Below are positions 17,669 through 26,103 of a DNA stretch of 64,000 bases, piece by piece. The number at the start of each line of letters is the position of its first letter. Positions within the stretch are counted from its first letter, which is position 1. The notes under the pieces were generated by a model. It worked only from the letters and a program-made list of their open reading frames with translations, had not been told where the DNA came from and did no database searches. The position numbers were made by a program, and so were the translations under genes. Source of the DNA: Leucobacter muris (GTDB taxonomy: Bacteria > Actinomycetota > Actinomycetes > Actinomycetales > Microbacteriaceae). The DNA is taken from contig NZ_CP035037.1 in assembly GCF_004028235.1 (NCBI RefSeq), positions 1,178,001 to 1,242,000 of the forward strand, given 5' to 3'.

Positions 17669-19479
17669 GCCACCCCCATGCCGGGCACGCTGAAGCGGAA
17701 ACGAGTTTGCGTGCTCAGCTCGGCGCATCCGATCGGGAGTTCAACGAGATCCTCTACGCTCTCAACACCTCCTCGATCATCGCGGTCACCGACCGGCGCG
17801 GCATCATCCTCCACGTGAACGACCGTTTCTGCGAGATATCCCAGTACTCCCGCGACGAGCTGGTCGGCCAGACCCACCGCATCATCAACTCCGGTCGGCA
17901 TCCGAAGGAGTTCTTCCAGGAGATGTGGCGGGTGATCGGCCGCGGCGACGTGTGGAAGGGCGAGCTCTGCAACCGCGCCAAAGACGGCAGCGAGTACTGG
18001 GTCGACACCACGATCATCCCACTGCTCGACGATCGCGGTCGCCCCGAGCGCTACATCGCGATCCGCACCGAGGAGACGAAGCGTCACCTCGCCGAGGAGC
18101 AGGCGCGCAGGCTCGCGTTCTACGACCGCGCGACCGGTCTGCCCAACCGAGTGTCGATGCTGCGCGAGATCGACGCCGACATCGAGCAGAAGCCGGGATG
18201 CCAGCTGAGCGGCTTCATCGCGGTCAGTGCCGACGATCTGTCGGTCGTCAACGACGCGTTCGGGTACGCGGTGGGGGACCGGCTGCTGCTCCACGCATCG
18301 CAGCAGCTCTGCACGCTCGGCATCGAGGACGCGTGCGTGGCGCGCATCGGCTCCAACACCTTCGGTATCCTGCTGCCGCACATCGGCAGCGACCACCGGC
18401 TCGTCGAGCAGCGGGCCGCCGAGGCGGTCGACCGGGTGCTCGGTGCGCTGACGGGCCCCGTCAACCTCGGATCCGGCGTGGTCGTCGACACCTCTGCGAG
18501 CGTCGGCTACGTGGTGTGGGCCGCCCCCGGCATCAGGCAGCGCCACCAGGATCAGGAAGGCGACACGGCCGGCACCGACGGCTACATCGAGACCACCGAT
18601 CCGCACGAGGTGATCAAGTGCGCCGATATCGCCCGCAAGCGCGCACGGCGCGCCGGTGGGCAGCGACGCCTGCGGCTGTTCCGGCAGAGCATGCTCGACG
18701 ACGCGCAGCAGCGCGTGAGCCTGGTCTCCGAGCTGCGGCGCGGCATCGAGCGCGGTGAACTGCGGCTGTTCTCCCAGCCGATCGTCGACCGCGACCGCCG
18801 CGTGATCGGCGAGGAAGGGCTCATCCGGTGGCTCAGTCCCGAGCGCGGGCTCGTGCCGCCCGGCGGGTTCATCCCGCTGGCCGAGCAGACCGGCATCATC
18901 GTCGAAATCGGCGAGTGGGTGCTCGAGGAGGCCTGCCGCGTGCTCGCCGCCTGGAAACGCGAGCCGGAGCGCCGCGAACTCACCTTCTCGGTGAACCTGA
19001 GCGAACGGCAGCTGCGCGTCGACGACTTCACCGAGCGCGTGCGCGCGATCATCGCGCGTCACGGCATCGCCCCGGGTCGTCTGAAGTTCGAGCTGACCGA
19101 GAGTGTGCTGCACACCGACCTCGACCGCACGATCCGCCTGCTGTCGCTGCTGCGAGCCGAGGGGGTGCTCTCGTCGCTCGACGATTTCGGCACCGGCTAC
19201 TCGTCGCTGAGCTACCTGCGGCATTTGCCCGTGCAACAGCTCAAGATCGACCGCTCCTTCGTCTCGGCCGTGGTCGACGACGAACCGGCGACGGCGATCG
19301 CACGCACCATCGTGCAGCTCGGACGCACCTTCGACCTGCAGGTCGTCGCCGAGGGCGTCGAGACCGAGGAGCAGTTCGAACGTTTGCGCGATCTCGGCGT
19401 CGACGCGTTCCAGGGGTTCCTGTTCGCCCGCCCCCGGCCCGTCGACGAAACGCTCCGCGAGCTGAACTCCGCGGGGTGA
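17665..19479 (+). CDS. PAS / degenerate GGDEF / EAL cyclic-di-GMP protein
   Basis: This 604-residue soluble protein has a PAS-PAC sensor (about 28-135), a GGDEF-like domain (about 150-300) and an EAL domain (about 355-600). The GGDEF signature is degenerate (IGSNTF), so cyclase activity is unlikely. EAL residues appear kept: EEGLIRW for EAL, NLSERQL, ELTES, DDFGTGYSSL, KIDRSF, AEGVET and FQGFLF. It is therefore probably a c-di-GMP phosphodiesterase regulated by the PAS domain. It starts with GTGA overlapping the tatB stop and is likely co-transcribed. Confidence 0.9.
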   Translation: MSHPHAGHAEAETSLRAQLGASDREFNEILYALNTSSIIAVTDRRGIILHVNDRFCEISQYSRDELVGQTHRIINSGRHPKEFFQEMWRVIGRGDVWKGELCNRAKDGSEYWVDTTIIPLLDDRGRPERYIAIRTEETKRHLAEEQARRLAFYDRATGLPNRVSMLREIDADIEQKPGCQLSGFIAVSADDLSVVNDAFGYAVGDRLLLHASQQLCTLGIEDACVARIGSNTFGILLPHIGSDHRLVEQRAAEAVDRVLGALTGPVNLGSGVVVDTSASVGYVVWAAPGIRQRHQDQEGDTAGTDGYIETTDPHEVIKCADIARKRARRAGGQRRLRLFRQSMLDDAQQRVSLVSELRRGIERGELRLFSQPIVDRDRRVIGEEGLIRWLSPERGLVPPGGFIPLAEQTGIIVEIGEWVLEEACRVLAAWKREPERRELTFSVNLSERQLRVDDFTERVRAIIARHGIAPGRLKFELTESVLHTDLDRTIRLLSLLRAEGVLSSLDDFGTGYSSLSYLRHLPVQQLKIDRSFVSAVVDDEPATAIARTIVQLGRTFDLQVVAEGVETEEQFERLRDLGVDAFQGFLFARPRPVDETLRELNSAG

Positions 19480-19493
19480 GCCTCACCCCGCGG
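19469..19493. terminator. Bidirectional hairpin over the EAL gene stop
   Basis: CCGCGGGGTGAG (19469-19480) pairs perfectly with CTCACCCCGCGG (19482-19493) around one base. It overlaps the EAL gene stop codon and lies between convergent genes. No T-run follows. Confidence 0.65.
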
Positions 19494-19534
19494 CATGGCC
19501 TGAACCGGTCCAGAGCCGCCGCAGCGGCCGCGCC

Positions 19535-20686
19535 TCAGCGCGGAGCGATCCCGAGCGACCTGCCGGCCAGACTGCGGCCCTGACCCACGATCGCGCGCGC
19601 GATCCTGATCACCTCGGCCGCCGCGGGATCCTCGGGCGTCGCGAGCACCGCGGGTTCACCGCGGTCGCCCCCCTCGCGGAACGCGGGGCTGAGCGGCACA
19701 CTGCCGAGCAGTGGCACCTCGCCGTGCTCGTCGTCGCTCAGACGCTGCGCCACCAGCCGGCCGCCGCCGCTGCCGAAGACGTCGACCACACTGCCGTCGG
19801 GCTGCACGAGACCCGCCATGTTCTCGACCACGCCGATCACGCGCTGGCCCGTCTGGCGCGCGACGAGCGCGCTGCGCACCGCTACGTCGGCCGCGGCCTC
19901 CTGCGGGGTCGTCACCACGAGCACCTCGGCCTGGGGCAGCAACTGCCCCACGCTGATCGCGATGTCGCCCGTGCCGGGAGGCAGATCGAGCAGCAGGACG
20001 TCGAGATCGCCGAACCACACGTCGCGCAGAAACTGCTCGATCGTGCGGTGCAGCATCGGCCCCCGCCACGAGACGGCCGTGGTGCGGGGGTCGGCGTCGC
20101 CCAGGAACATGCCGATCGACACGGTCTTCACGCCGTGCGCCACGGGCGGCAGGATCATGTCGTCGAGGCGCGTCGGCTGCTCGGTGCGCCCCTCGCGGCT
20201 CAGCCCCAGGATGCCCGGGATCGAGAAGCCGAACACGTCGGCGTCGACGAGCCCGACCGAGAGTCCCTGCTGCGCGAGTGCGACGGCGAGCCCAGCCGTC
20301 AGCGATGACTTGCCCACACCGCCCTTGCCGCTCGTCACCGCGATCACCCGCGTGAGCGAGTCGGGCCCGAACTGCTGCGGGCGCGCTCCGCGGTCGCCGC
20401 GCACGCGCTCCACGAACGCCTTGCGCTCGGCCGGGGACATCACGCCCACCACGACCTCGGCCGACGAGACGCCGGGCGCCGACTGCGCCGCCTCGAGCGT
20501 GTCGGCCTCGATGCGGCGGGCCGCCGGGCAGCCCGCGATGGTGAGCAGGATCGAGACCGTCGCCCGGCCCTCGGCGTCCACGCGCACGTCGCGCACCATG
20601 CCGAGCTCGGTGATGGGGCGCAGGATCTCGGGATCCCGCACCCGGTCGAGCGCGGCGCGAACCGCGGCCTCAGCGCTCCCGGTCAT
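19535..20686 (-). CDS. mrp: Mrp/NBP35-type iron-sulfur cluster carrier ATPase
   Basis: This 383-residue protein has an N-terminal MIP18-like domain (ALDRVRDPEILRPI) and a ParA/MinD-type P-loop domain with the deviant Walker A SGKGGVGKSS. Members bind and pass on Fe-S clusters in the cytoplasm. The CxxC pair found after ENM in many Mrp proteins is absent here (ENMAGLVQPDGS). Start ATG 20686 is chosen because the upstream 37 codons overlap the DUF1003 gene in another frame. It overlaps that gene by 17 bases. Confidence 0.88.
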   Translation of the reverse strand: MTGSAEAAVRAALDRVRDPEILRPITELGMVRDVRVDAEGRATVSILLTIAGCPAARRIEADTLEAAQSAPGVSSAEVVVGVMSPAERKAFVERVRGDRGARPQQFGPDSLTRVIAVTSGKGGVGKSSLTAGLAVALAQQGLSVGLVDADVFGFSIPGILGLSREGRTEQPTRLDDMILPPVAHGVKTVSIGMFLGDADPRTTAVSWRGPMLHRTIEQFLRDVWFGDLDVLLLDLPPGTGDIAISVGQLLPQAEVLVVTTPQEAAADVAVRSALVARQTGQRVIGVVENMAGLVQPDGSVVDVFGSGGGRLVAQRLSDDEHGEVPLLGSVPLSPAFREGGDRGEPAVLATPEDPAAAEVIRIARAIVGQGRSLAGRSLGIAPR

Positions 20687-21362
20687 CCCTGTCCTCGAGA
20701 TCCGGCCGCCCGTCGGCACCGTCGCGTCCGTCGGCCTTGTCGCGCCCGTCGGTATCATGCGCTCCGGCGTCGCCGCGCCCGTCGGCGTCGCGCCCACCGG
20801 CCGGCGAGAGCGGAGCCTCGCCCGGATCCGGATCCTCGACCACGAACGAGTCCTCCTCGGCCTCGCGCTCCTCCTCGAGCTCCGCCAGCAGCGAGCGCAG
20901 CTCCGCTCGGATGAAATCGCGATCCGGCAGATCCTTCAGCGCGATGCGCAGCGCCACCACCTCGCGGGCGAGGAACTCCGTGTCGGCGAGATTGCGCTCG
21001 GCGCGCTGCCGATCCTGCTCCATCTGCACGCGGTCGCGGTCGTCCTGCCGATTCTGAGCGAGCAGGATCATGGGCGCCGCATACGACGCCTGCAGCGAGA
21101 GGATCAGCGTGAGCGCCGTGAAGCCGAGCGCCGCCGAATCGAAACGCACCCACTCCGGGCCCCACGTGTTCCAGGCCAGCCACGCCATGCAGAACAGCGT
21201 CAGCATCAGCAGGAACCACGGCGTGCCCATGCCGCGCGCGATGCTCTCCGTCCAGCGGCCGAAACGCTCGTGCCCCCTCGCGCCTCCGAGCGCGCCGCGG
21301 CCCGCGCGCGCGCCCGCCGAGAGCGGCGCGTCGAGGCCTGGATCCCGCTTGAACAGACTCAT
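20670..21362 (-). CDS. DUF1003 membrane protein
   Basis: This 230-residue protein has two membrane helices (about 48-65 and 80-100) with the DUF1003 feature SLQASYAAPMILLAQNRQ, followed by a coiled-coil region and a low-complexity tail rich in Asp, Gly and Arg. Function is unknown. It overlaps the upstream MgtE-N/CBS gene by 4 bases and downstream mrp by 17. The three form one operon, an arrangement common in actinobacteria. Confidence 0.88.
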   Translation of the reverse strand: MSLFKRDPGLDAPLSAGARAGRGALGGARGHERFGRWTESIARGMGTPWFLLMLTLFCMAWLAWNTWGPEWVRFDSAALGFTALTLILSLQASYAAPMILLAQNRQDDRDRVQMEQDRQRAERNLADTEFLAREVVALRIALKDLPDRDFIRAELRSLLAELEEEREAEEDSFVVEDPDPGEAPLSPAGGRDADGRGDAGAHDTDGRDKADGRDGADGRPDLEDRDDRER

Positions 21363-22645
21363 CGGCGCCCGCCCTGCGAAGCGGAGGAACGCGGGGCCTC
21401 GTCGTCGGCGTGACGCCAGTCGTCGGGCAGCAGATGATCGAGCACGTCGTCGACCGTCACCACACCTACGAGGCGGTGCTGCTCGTCGACCACCGGGATC
21501 GCGACGAGGTCGTAGCTCGCGATGCGGCGCGACACCTCGGCGGCGCTCGCATCGACCGTGACCGGCTCGATCTCGGTGTCGATCAGCGCCACCATGCGCT
21601 CGTGCGGCGGGAAGCGCAGCATGCGCTGGAAGTGGGCCATGCCGATGTACTCGCCCGTGGGCGTCTCGTACGGGGGATGGGTGACGTAGACGGCCGAGGC
21701 CATGGCGGGCGGGATCTCGGCGCGGCGGATCATCGCGAGGCCCTCGGCGACGCTCGACTCGCCCGACAGCACGATCGGCGCGGGGCTCATTAGGCCGCCG
21801 GCCGTGTCGGCGTCGTACTCGAGCAGGCGGCGCACGTCCTCCGCCTCCTCGGGCTCCATGAGGTCGAGCAGCTCCTCGCCCTTCGCCGCGGGCAGCGCGG
21901 AGATGAGGTCTGCCGCGTCGTCCGGCTCCATGCGGTCGAGCACGTCGGCAGTGCGGTCCGGGGGCAGCTGCGCCAGCAGCGCCAGCTGATCCTGCTCGCT
22001 CATCTCCTCGAGCGCGTCGGCCACGCGCTCATCGGCGAGCTCGTCGATGACCTCGAGCATGCGGTGCTGCGGCAGCTCGAGCAGCGCCTCGGCGAGGTCG
22101 GCCGGCTTGAGGTCGACCATCGTCTGGATGAGCAGCTCGGCCGACTGCGCCGACTCGCTCGAACTCGGCAGCACCAGATCCGACCAGCGCACGATGCGCG
22201 AGTCGCCGCGGCTGAAGGGCGCCGCCGGCTTCGGCAGCCGCACGAACACCTCGGAGACCACCCACTCGCCCGTGCGAGTGCGCTCGATCGCGGCGTCCTC
22301 GATGCGGGCCGACAGCGGCTGCCCGCCCGCCTGCTCGGGGGCGAGCCGCACCTCGCGGCCGATGATCTCGGCGATCATGCGCGTCTCGCCGCCGCGCTGC
22401 TCGAAGCGGCGCACGTTGATGAGGCCCGTCGTGATGACCTGGCCGGAGCCGATCGAGGTCACCCGGCCGATCGGCACGAACACGCGCCGCTTGCCTGGGA
22501 TCTCGACGATCAGGCCGACCACGCGCGGCGCGCTCGCCGCCCGGAAGACGACGAGCACATCGCGCACCTTGCCGATCCGATCCCCGACAGGATCGAACAC
22601 CCCGCGCCCGGCGAGGCGCCCGACGAAGACCCGCGTAGTACTCAC
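21359..22645 (-). CDS. PRC-barrel / MgtE-N / CBS domain protein, no membrane domain
   Basis: This 428-residue soluble protein has a PRC-barrel-like N-terminus (VGDRIGKVRDVLVV), the MgtE N-terminal superhelical domain (about 165-275; LKPADLAEALLELP, EPDDAADLISALP) and two CBS domains (about 285-405). It resembles the cytosolic half of MgtE magnesium channels but lacks the transmembrane part, so a regulatory magnesium or nucleotide sensor is plausible. It is the first gene of the operon with DUF1003 and mrp. Confidence 0.85.
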   Translation of the reverse strand: MSTTRVFVGRLAGRGVFDPVGDRIGKVRDVLVVFRAASAPRVVGLIVEIPGKRRVFVPIGRVTSIGSGQVITTGLINVRRFEQRGGETRMIAEIIGREVRLAPEQAGGQPLSARIEDAAIERTRTGEWVVSEVFVRLPKPAAPFSRGDSRIVRWSDLVLPSSSESAQSAELLIQTMVDLKPADLAEALLELPQHRMLEVIDELADERVADALEEMSEQDQLALLAQLPPDRTADVLDRMEPDDAADLISALPAAKGEELLDLMEPEEAEDVRRLLEYDADTAGGLMSPAPIVLSGESSVAEGLAMIRRAEIPPAMASAVYVTHPPYETPTGEYIGMAHFQRMLRFPPHERMVALIDTEIEPVTVDASAAEVSRRIASYDLVAIPVVDEQHRLVGVVTVDDVLDHLLPDDWRHADDEAPRSSASQGGRR

Positions 22646-22652
22646 ACCCTCT

Positions 22653-22658
22653 AGCGTA
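22653..22658 (-). promoter_or_regulatory. -10 box of the MgtE-N/CBS operon
   Basis: TACGCT in CTACGCTAGAGGG on the - strand lies 8 bases before the ATG at 22645, implying a very short or absent leader. It is identical in core to the methyltransferase -10 box. The -35 is not evident. Confidence 0.4.
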
Positions 22659-22692
22659 GTGGGCCGGGGCTCCGCGGTGAGAGAATAGGGGC

Positions 22693-23193
22693 ATGAGTAC
22701 TCCCGGCCCCCTCTCCTCCTCGCGCGCCCCGCTGATGCCCGAGATCCCGCAGGGCGAGATCGTCTCCACCTACGACCGCTACGAAGATGCGAAGCACGCC
22801 GTCGACGTGCTCGCCCGCGCCAGCTTCCCCGTGCAGCGCATCAGCATCGTCGGCAACGACGTGCGCAGCGTCGAGCGGGTCACCGGGCGCCTCACCTACG
22901 GCCGCATCGCGCTGATGGGCGCGCTCTCGGGCGCCTACCTGGGCCTCTTCCTCGGCCTGCTGCTGTTCATCTTCCAGCCCGACAACGCCGGCATCTTCGG
23001 CGTGTTCATCGCGGCCGTGGTGATCGGCGCCGGCTTCGGCATGCTCTTCGGGGTGCTCTCGTACGCTATGAACCGCAACCGCCGCGACTTCTCGTCGGTC
23101 ATGCAGATGGTCGCGACGCGGTACGACCTGATCGTAGAGCCTGACTTGCTTCACGAGGCCCGCCGCATCCTCGTGGAATCGGCGCAGAAGTAG
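22693..23193 (+). CDS. General stress protein 17M-like (YflT domain) membrane protein
   Basis: This 166-residue protein has an N-terminal YflT-like domain (YDRYEDAKHAVDVLARASFPVQRISIVGNDVR split over 35-66), two Gly-rich membrane helices (about 72-92 and 97-118), and a soluble end. Such proteins are widespread in actinobacteria and linked to stress by the Bacillus relative; the molecular role is unknown. It is the last clearly chromosomal gene before the prophage. Confidence 0.82.
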   Translation: MSTPGPLSSSRAPLMPEIPQGEIVSTYDRYEDAKHAVDVLARASFPVQRISIVGNDVRSVERVTGRLTYGRIALMGALSGAYLGLFLGLLLFIFQPDNAGIFGVFIAAVVIGAGFGMLFGVLSYAMNRNRRDFSSVMQMVATRYDLIVEPDLLHEARRILVESAQK

Positions 23194-23234
23194 CGCGGAC
23201 ACGATTGGGACACGATGACCCTGCGTGATTCAGT

Positions 23235-23777
23235 ATGACGTCGGCCGATGCAGCCGTCGTGATTTCGGCGGTGGCGATCCTTGTGACCATCGCCATTGCA
23301 CGCGCAGGCTGGGAGCGTGACCGTCGGGCAAGGAACGCAGAGATCCGCGGGCGATATGTCGGGCATCTCATCGCGATGATCGAGAGCCAATCAGAACCTC
23401 TGCTCGATCCCAGCTGGGACGGTGGGAGAACGATGGAAGGTGCAGCTCATCACGCCAGAGCCATCGCTGCTATGGCTTCGCTCGAGTCGAACGACAGAGA
23501 TGTGGAACTGACGCTCTTCATAGCCCAGCAGGCGTACGCGCTGGGGGTGGAGTCAAAGGCATATCGATCGAGCCGAGAAGCTGTCGAGGACGCGGAACGC
23601 AACATCTTCGGGGCCCGCCGATCTGCGCTTCTACACGCGCGCGTGCTGCTCACTGAGGAGCTGTTCAAATGTCAGGAAGGTTCCATTGGCCGGCGTCGTC
23701 TGAAGAGCTTCTGGGCTTGCTACTGCGAAGCCCTGTTGCATCAGCACTCTCTACCCGATGCGGACGAGGACCGGTGA
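23235..23777 (+). CDS. Hypothetical protein with one N-terminal membrane helix
   Basis: This 180-residue protein has a membrane helix at about residues 6-24 and a helical, charged soluble part containing two cysteines (WACYCEA). It is not recognised. Its codon use is less GC-biased than the chromosomal genes, and it sits at the junction between chromosome and prophage, so it may be prophage cargo or a junction gene. It is followed by a promoter and terminators that isolate it from the late operon. Confidence 0.6.
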   Translation: MTSADAAVVISAVAILVTIAIARAGWERDRRARNAEIRGRYVGHLIAMIESQSEPLLDPSWDGGRTMEGAAHHARAIAAMASLESNDRDVELTLFIAQQAYALGVESKAYRSSREAVEDAERNIFGARRSALLHARVLLTEELFKCQEGSIGRRRLKSFWACYCEALLHQHSLPDADEDR

Positions 23778-23809
23778 TCACCCGCCGAAGACCTCGAGCG
23801 TCTCGAATC

Positions 23810-23839
23810 TTCAAGATCTGCACCACGTCGTGGTAACGT
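23810..23839 (+). promoter_or_regulatory. Candidate phage promoter before the first late-side operon
   Basis: TTCAAG (23810-23815) and TAACGT (23834-23839) are spaced by 18 bases. GGTAACGTAGCTTC matches GTTAACCTAGCCTC at 25,749 in 11 of 14 positions, and that copy also has an 18-base spacer. The repeat supports a real phage promoter family. Confidence 0.5.
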
Positions 23840-23874
23840 AGCTTCTAGCGGAGGGCACCGGTGTGCCCTCTCCG

Positions 23875-23901
23875 AGCCTCCACGGCATTGTCGTGGGGGC
23901 T
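23875..23901 (+). terminator. Leader terminator, first of two
   Basis: AGCCTCCACG (23875-23884) pairs with CGTGGGGGCT (23892-23901), with one G-U pair and a 7-base loop. The tail TTTCGTGTTTCT follows. A further hairpin GAGGGCAC/GTGCCCTC (23851-23870) precedes it. It lies between the promoter and the first gene, so it acts as an attenuator or needs antitermination. Confidence 0.65.
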
Positions 23902-23915
23902 TTCGTGTTTCTACG

Positions 23916-23942
23916 GGGCTTCACCCTTCCGGGGTGGAGCCC
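23916..23942 (+). terminator. Leader terminator, second of two
   Basis: GGGCTTCACCC (23916-23926) pairs with GGGTGGAGCCC (23932-23942), with one G-U pair, followed by TTTCGTGTTTCT, the same tail as the previous hairpin. The ribosome site GGAGGA of the next gene begins just after. Confidence 0.7.
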
Positions 23943-23963
23943 TTTCGTGTTTCTGGAGGACGA

Positions 23964-24317
23964 ATGAGTAGGCATAGCAGTACGGAAGGCGCAGTCGGTT
24001 GCTTTGCGCTGGTGGCGCTCGTGGTTGCCGCGCTCGCTGTCGGGCTGTTCGCGAATCTGCATCGCGTGGATCACGCGAGCTGTCTCGTGGAGGATAAGGA
24101 TCGTGCTGCGGTCGACGGCGGCTCCGATATGCGGGTGTACACCGACTGCGGGATCTTCCGTGTGAAGGACAGCCTGTTCCTGATGCGGTGGGACTCGGCG
24201 GACGTGTACCAGGGTATCGAGGTGGGGGAGTCGTACGACTTCGAGACGGCCGGTTGGCGTGTTCCGTTCCTGTCCTGGTTCCCGAACATCGTCGCGGCCG
24301 AGCAGGTGACGCGATGA
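23964..24317 (+). CDS. Phage small membrane protein, DUF1523-like
   Basis: This 117-residue protein has one membrane helix (about 10-32) and an outside domain with VEDKDRAAVDGGSDMRVYT, CGIFRVKDSL and WRVPFLSWFPNI. These patterns resemble DUF1523-like membrane proteins seen in actinobacteria and their phages; this is from memory, not a search. ATG 23964 has GGAGGA 3 bases upstream. The stop overlaps the next start. Confidence 0.7.
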   Translation: MSRHSSTEGAVGCFALVALVVAALAVGLFANLHRVDHASCLVEDKDRAAVDGGSDMRVYTDCGIFRVKDSLFLMRWDSADVYQGIEVGESYDFETAGWRVPFLSWFPNIVAAEQVTR

Positions 24318-24529
24318 GACGCAAGGTGCTGAGTGAAGTGTGGACGTTCGTTCTCGGAGCGGTAGGGATCGCTCTGGTATCGAACCGGATACTCCGGCAC
24401 CCTGATGAGGGGTTCTGGACGGAGTTCCTGTGGGCGGCAGGCCTCTATCTGGGGCTCTCGTTGCTTGTGGAGGCGTTGCTCCGGCTCCGAGAGCAGCGCC
24501 CGCGCCTGCGTATGGGTAAGCGCTCGTGA
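24314..24529 (+). CDS. Small hypothetical membrane protein
   Basis: This 71-residue protein has two hydrophobic segments (about 7-23 and 37-55) and a basic C-terminal tail. It starts with ATGA overlapping the previous stop. It is not recognised, but coupling and strand place it in the phage late-side operon. Confidence 0.65.
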   Translation: MRRKVLSEVWTFVLGAVGIALVSNRILRHPDEGFWTEFLWAAGLYLGLSLLVEALLRLREQRPRLRMGKRS

Positions 24530-25050
24530 GCCAGGGCCAGCTGCCTCGCCGCCCCGAGTTCTTCCCTCGCATGAAGGTGCGCGGCGCTCGCCGCCGACGC
24601 GAGCAGGCGCAGGTGATGATCTCGTTCGACACCGCGATCTCGGCGCTCACCGAGTTCGGCCGCGGGGTAGCCGCGGCGGTCGAGCATGTCGCGGCAGGGT
24701 TTCAGGCCTTCGCCGCCGGCATGGCGAGAGCTGTGCTGGCCGAGCAGCAGCGCGTGCAGGAGTACCTGCTGAGCGACCGCTACCAACTCGACCTCATCGA
24801 GCGCCGGTATCGGCGTGATCCGATCGCGTGGAGCAACGCCGTGCGCGACTTCTACATGGACCGCATCAACCGCGATTTCGACCTGCTCGACGCCGAGTCG
24901 ATCTCGAAGCGACTCGGCCTCCCCATCGAGCCCTGGCAGGCGTCAGTACTCGCCGGGCAACTAACCCACTACCGGACGCCCGCGTGGGAAGCCATGCGGC
25001 GGCGGGTGCTGCAACGAACCGAACCTGACCACTCGAGGGAGGACCAGTGA
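24526..25050 (+). CDS. Phage hypothetical protein, helical
   Basis: This 174-residue, mostly alpha-helical basic protein starts at GTG overlapping the previous stop (GTGA). It has an Ala-rich middle and a helical C-terminal half with RRYRRDPIAWSNAVRDFY. It is not recognised. The position before the terminase cluster and the tight coupling suggest a phage accessory or DNA-packaging-side gene. Confidence 0.65.
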   Translation: MSQGQLPRRPEFFPRMKVRGARRRREQAQVMISFDTAISALTEFGRGVAAAVEHVAAGFQAFAAGMARAVLAEQQRVQEYLLSDRYQLDLIERRYRRDPIAWSNAVRDFYMDRINRDFDLLDAESISKRLGLPIEPWQASVLAGQLTHYRTPAWEAMRRRVLQRTEPDHSREDQ

Positions 25051-25709
25051 CTGACCGTGACGTGGAGCGTCTGACGTCGACGCACACCGAGATGATCGAG
25101 GGGCGGGTGGTGGTCGCGGATCCGCTGCTCGAACAGCTGCGCCGCGCCCGCTACTCCTCAGTCGGGTACGGAGGAGCACGTGGCGCAGCCGGCGGCTCGG
25201 TGCTGAACACCAAGGCCTTCGACCTGTATGAGGAGATCGACGGCACGACACGCGCGTGGCTCGACCACTACCGGCGTGACCACCGAGGCGACCTCGCCGA
25301 CGCGATCGTGCGTCTCGCCGGAATCCTCCGCGCCGAGGTTGCCGGCGACCGCCTGGACCCGGACGACCCGCGCACCGGCATGTTCGGGGTGATGGTCTAC
25401 CGCATCGAGAACCTGCTCGATCCGCCTCACGAGAAGGAGCTCACGTTCCCGTGCCCCGACTGCGGCGAGCGCTACCACGAAGAGACCACGGTGGAGAAGC
25501 GTGGCGGCCGTGAAGTGGAAGTGATGACCCGGCAAGCCGCCCTGCGCATCCCGGTGCGGCCGGGGCGTGCGCTCGTCGCTGAGTGCCACTGCTGCGGGAA
25601 GCTGTGGGCGACCCGAGACGAGCTGATCGAACTCGCTGAGAGCGCCGGCGAGCGTGTCGACTATGCAGAGCTCGTCGTCGCGCTCGCCGCCGGGAACGGG
25701 AAGGGGTAG
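25047..25709 (+). CDS. Phage protein with C-terminal zinc ribbon
   Basis: This 220-residue protein has a helical N-terminal part and a zinc-ribbon-like pair, CPDCG at about residue 134 and CHCCG at about 179. It resembles actinophage proteins encoded near the terminase whose role is unknown. It starts with GTGA overlapping the previous stop. Confidence 0.7.
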   Translation: MTDRDVERLTSTHTEMIEGRVVVADPLLEQLRRARYSSVGYGGARGAAGGSVLNTKAFDLYEEIDGTTRAWLDHYRRDHRGDLADAIVRLAGILRAEVAGDRLDPDDPRTGMFGVMVYRIENLLDPPHEKELTFPCPDCGERYHEETTVEKRGGREVEVMTRQAALRIPVRPGRALVAECHCCGKLWATRDELIELAESAGERVDYAELVVALAAGNGKG

Positions 25710-25726
25710 GGCTTCGGCGAGGGTTC

Positions 25727-25756
25727 TTGCTGTCGGCGCGCGGATGGTGTTAACCT
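25727..25756 (+). promoter_or_regulatory. Candidate phage promoter, second copy
   Basis: TTGCTG (25727-25732) and TAACCT (25751-25756) are spaced by 18 bases. The surrounding GTTAACCTAGCCTC matches the promoter-like element at 23,832. A terminator hairpin follows 22 bases later, as in the first copy. Confidence 0.55.
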
Positions 25757-25777
25757 AGCCTCACGCAGGAGAAGTGT

Positions 25778-25815
25778 CGAAAGCCCCGGTAGAGCAACAG
25801 CTCCCGGGGCTTTCG
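25778..25815 (+). terminator. Leader terminator before the zinc-protein operon
   Basis: CGAAAGCCCCGG (25778-25789) pairs perfectly with CCGGGGCTTTCG (25804-25815) around a 14-base loop. It overlaps a GTG-initiated frame (25774) with GGAGAA upstream, so short translation of a leader peptide is possible. Confidence 0.65.
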
Positions 25816-25926
25816 CCGTTCCTGCAGGATCTTCCCGCGCCGCGCCGCTACTCACTCTCTCGGCGCTTCGGTGCATCACCTCGTCGCACGGGCGCGAGCG
25901 CGGGAACACTCTCCGAGGAGGCCATC

Positions 25927-26103
25927 GTGGTTTGCAAGCACTGCGGACAGCCGATCAGTGGCGAAACCTGGCCGATTCACGAGGCCGGCAACTATCGCGG
26001 CAAGAGCCGCTGCGACCCAGAGGACTCGGGCCTGCCGTACGGGTACAACGCTGGCCGCGAGGGTGAGCCCTGCGAGTCGCCGTGCCTCGGGAGCGTGAGG
26101 TGA
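25927..26103 (+). CDS. Small phage zinc-finger-like protein
   Basis: This 58-residue protein starts at GTG 25927 with a GAGGAGG ribosome site. It contains CKHCG, a His, and three further Cys, a plausible zinc site. The same frame is open from GTG 25774, but that part runs through the terminator hairpin. Function is unknown. Confidence 0.6.
   Translation: MVCKHCGQPISGETWPIHEAGNYRGKSRCDPEDSGLPYGYNAGREGEPCESPCLGSVR

Noticed and set aside
17581..19236. A 551-codon - strand frame over the EAL gene
   Set aside because: Shadow of the PAS/GGDEF/EAL gene, with no ribosome site or recognisable domain.
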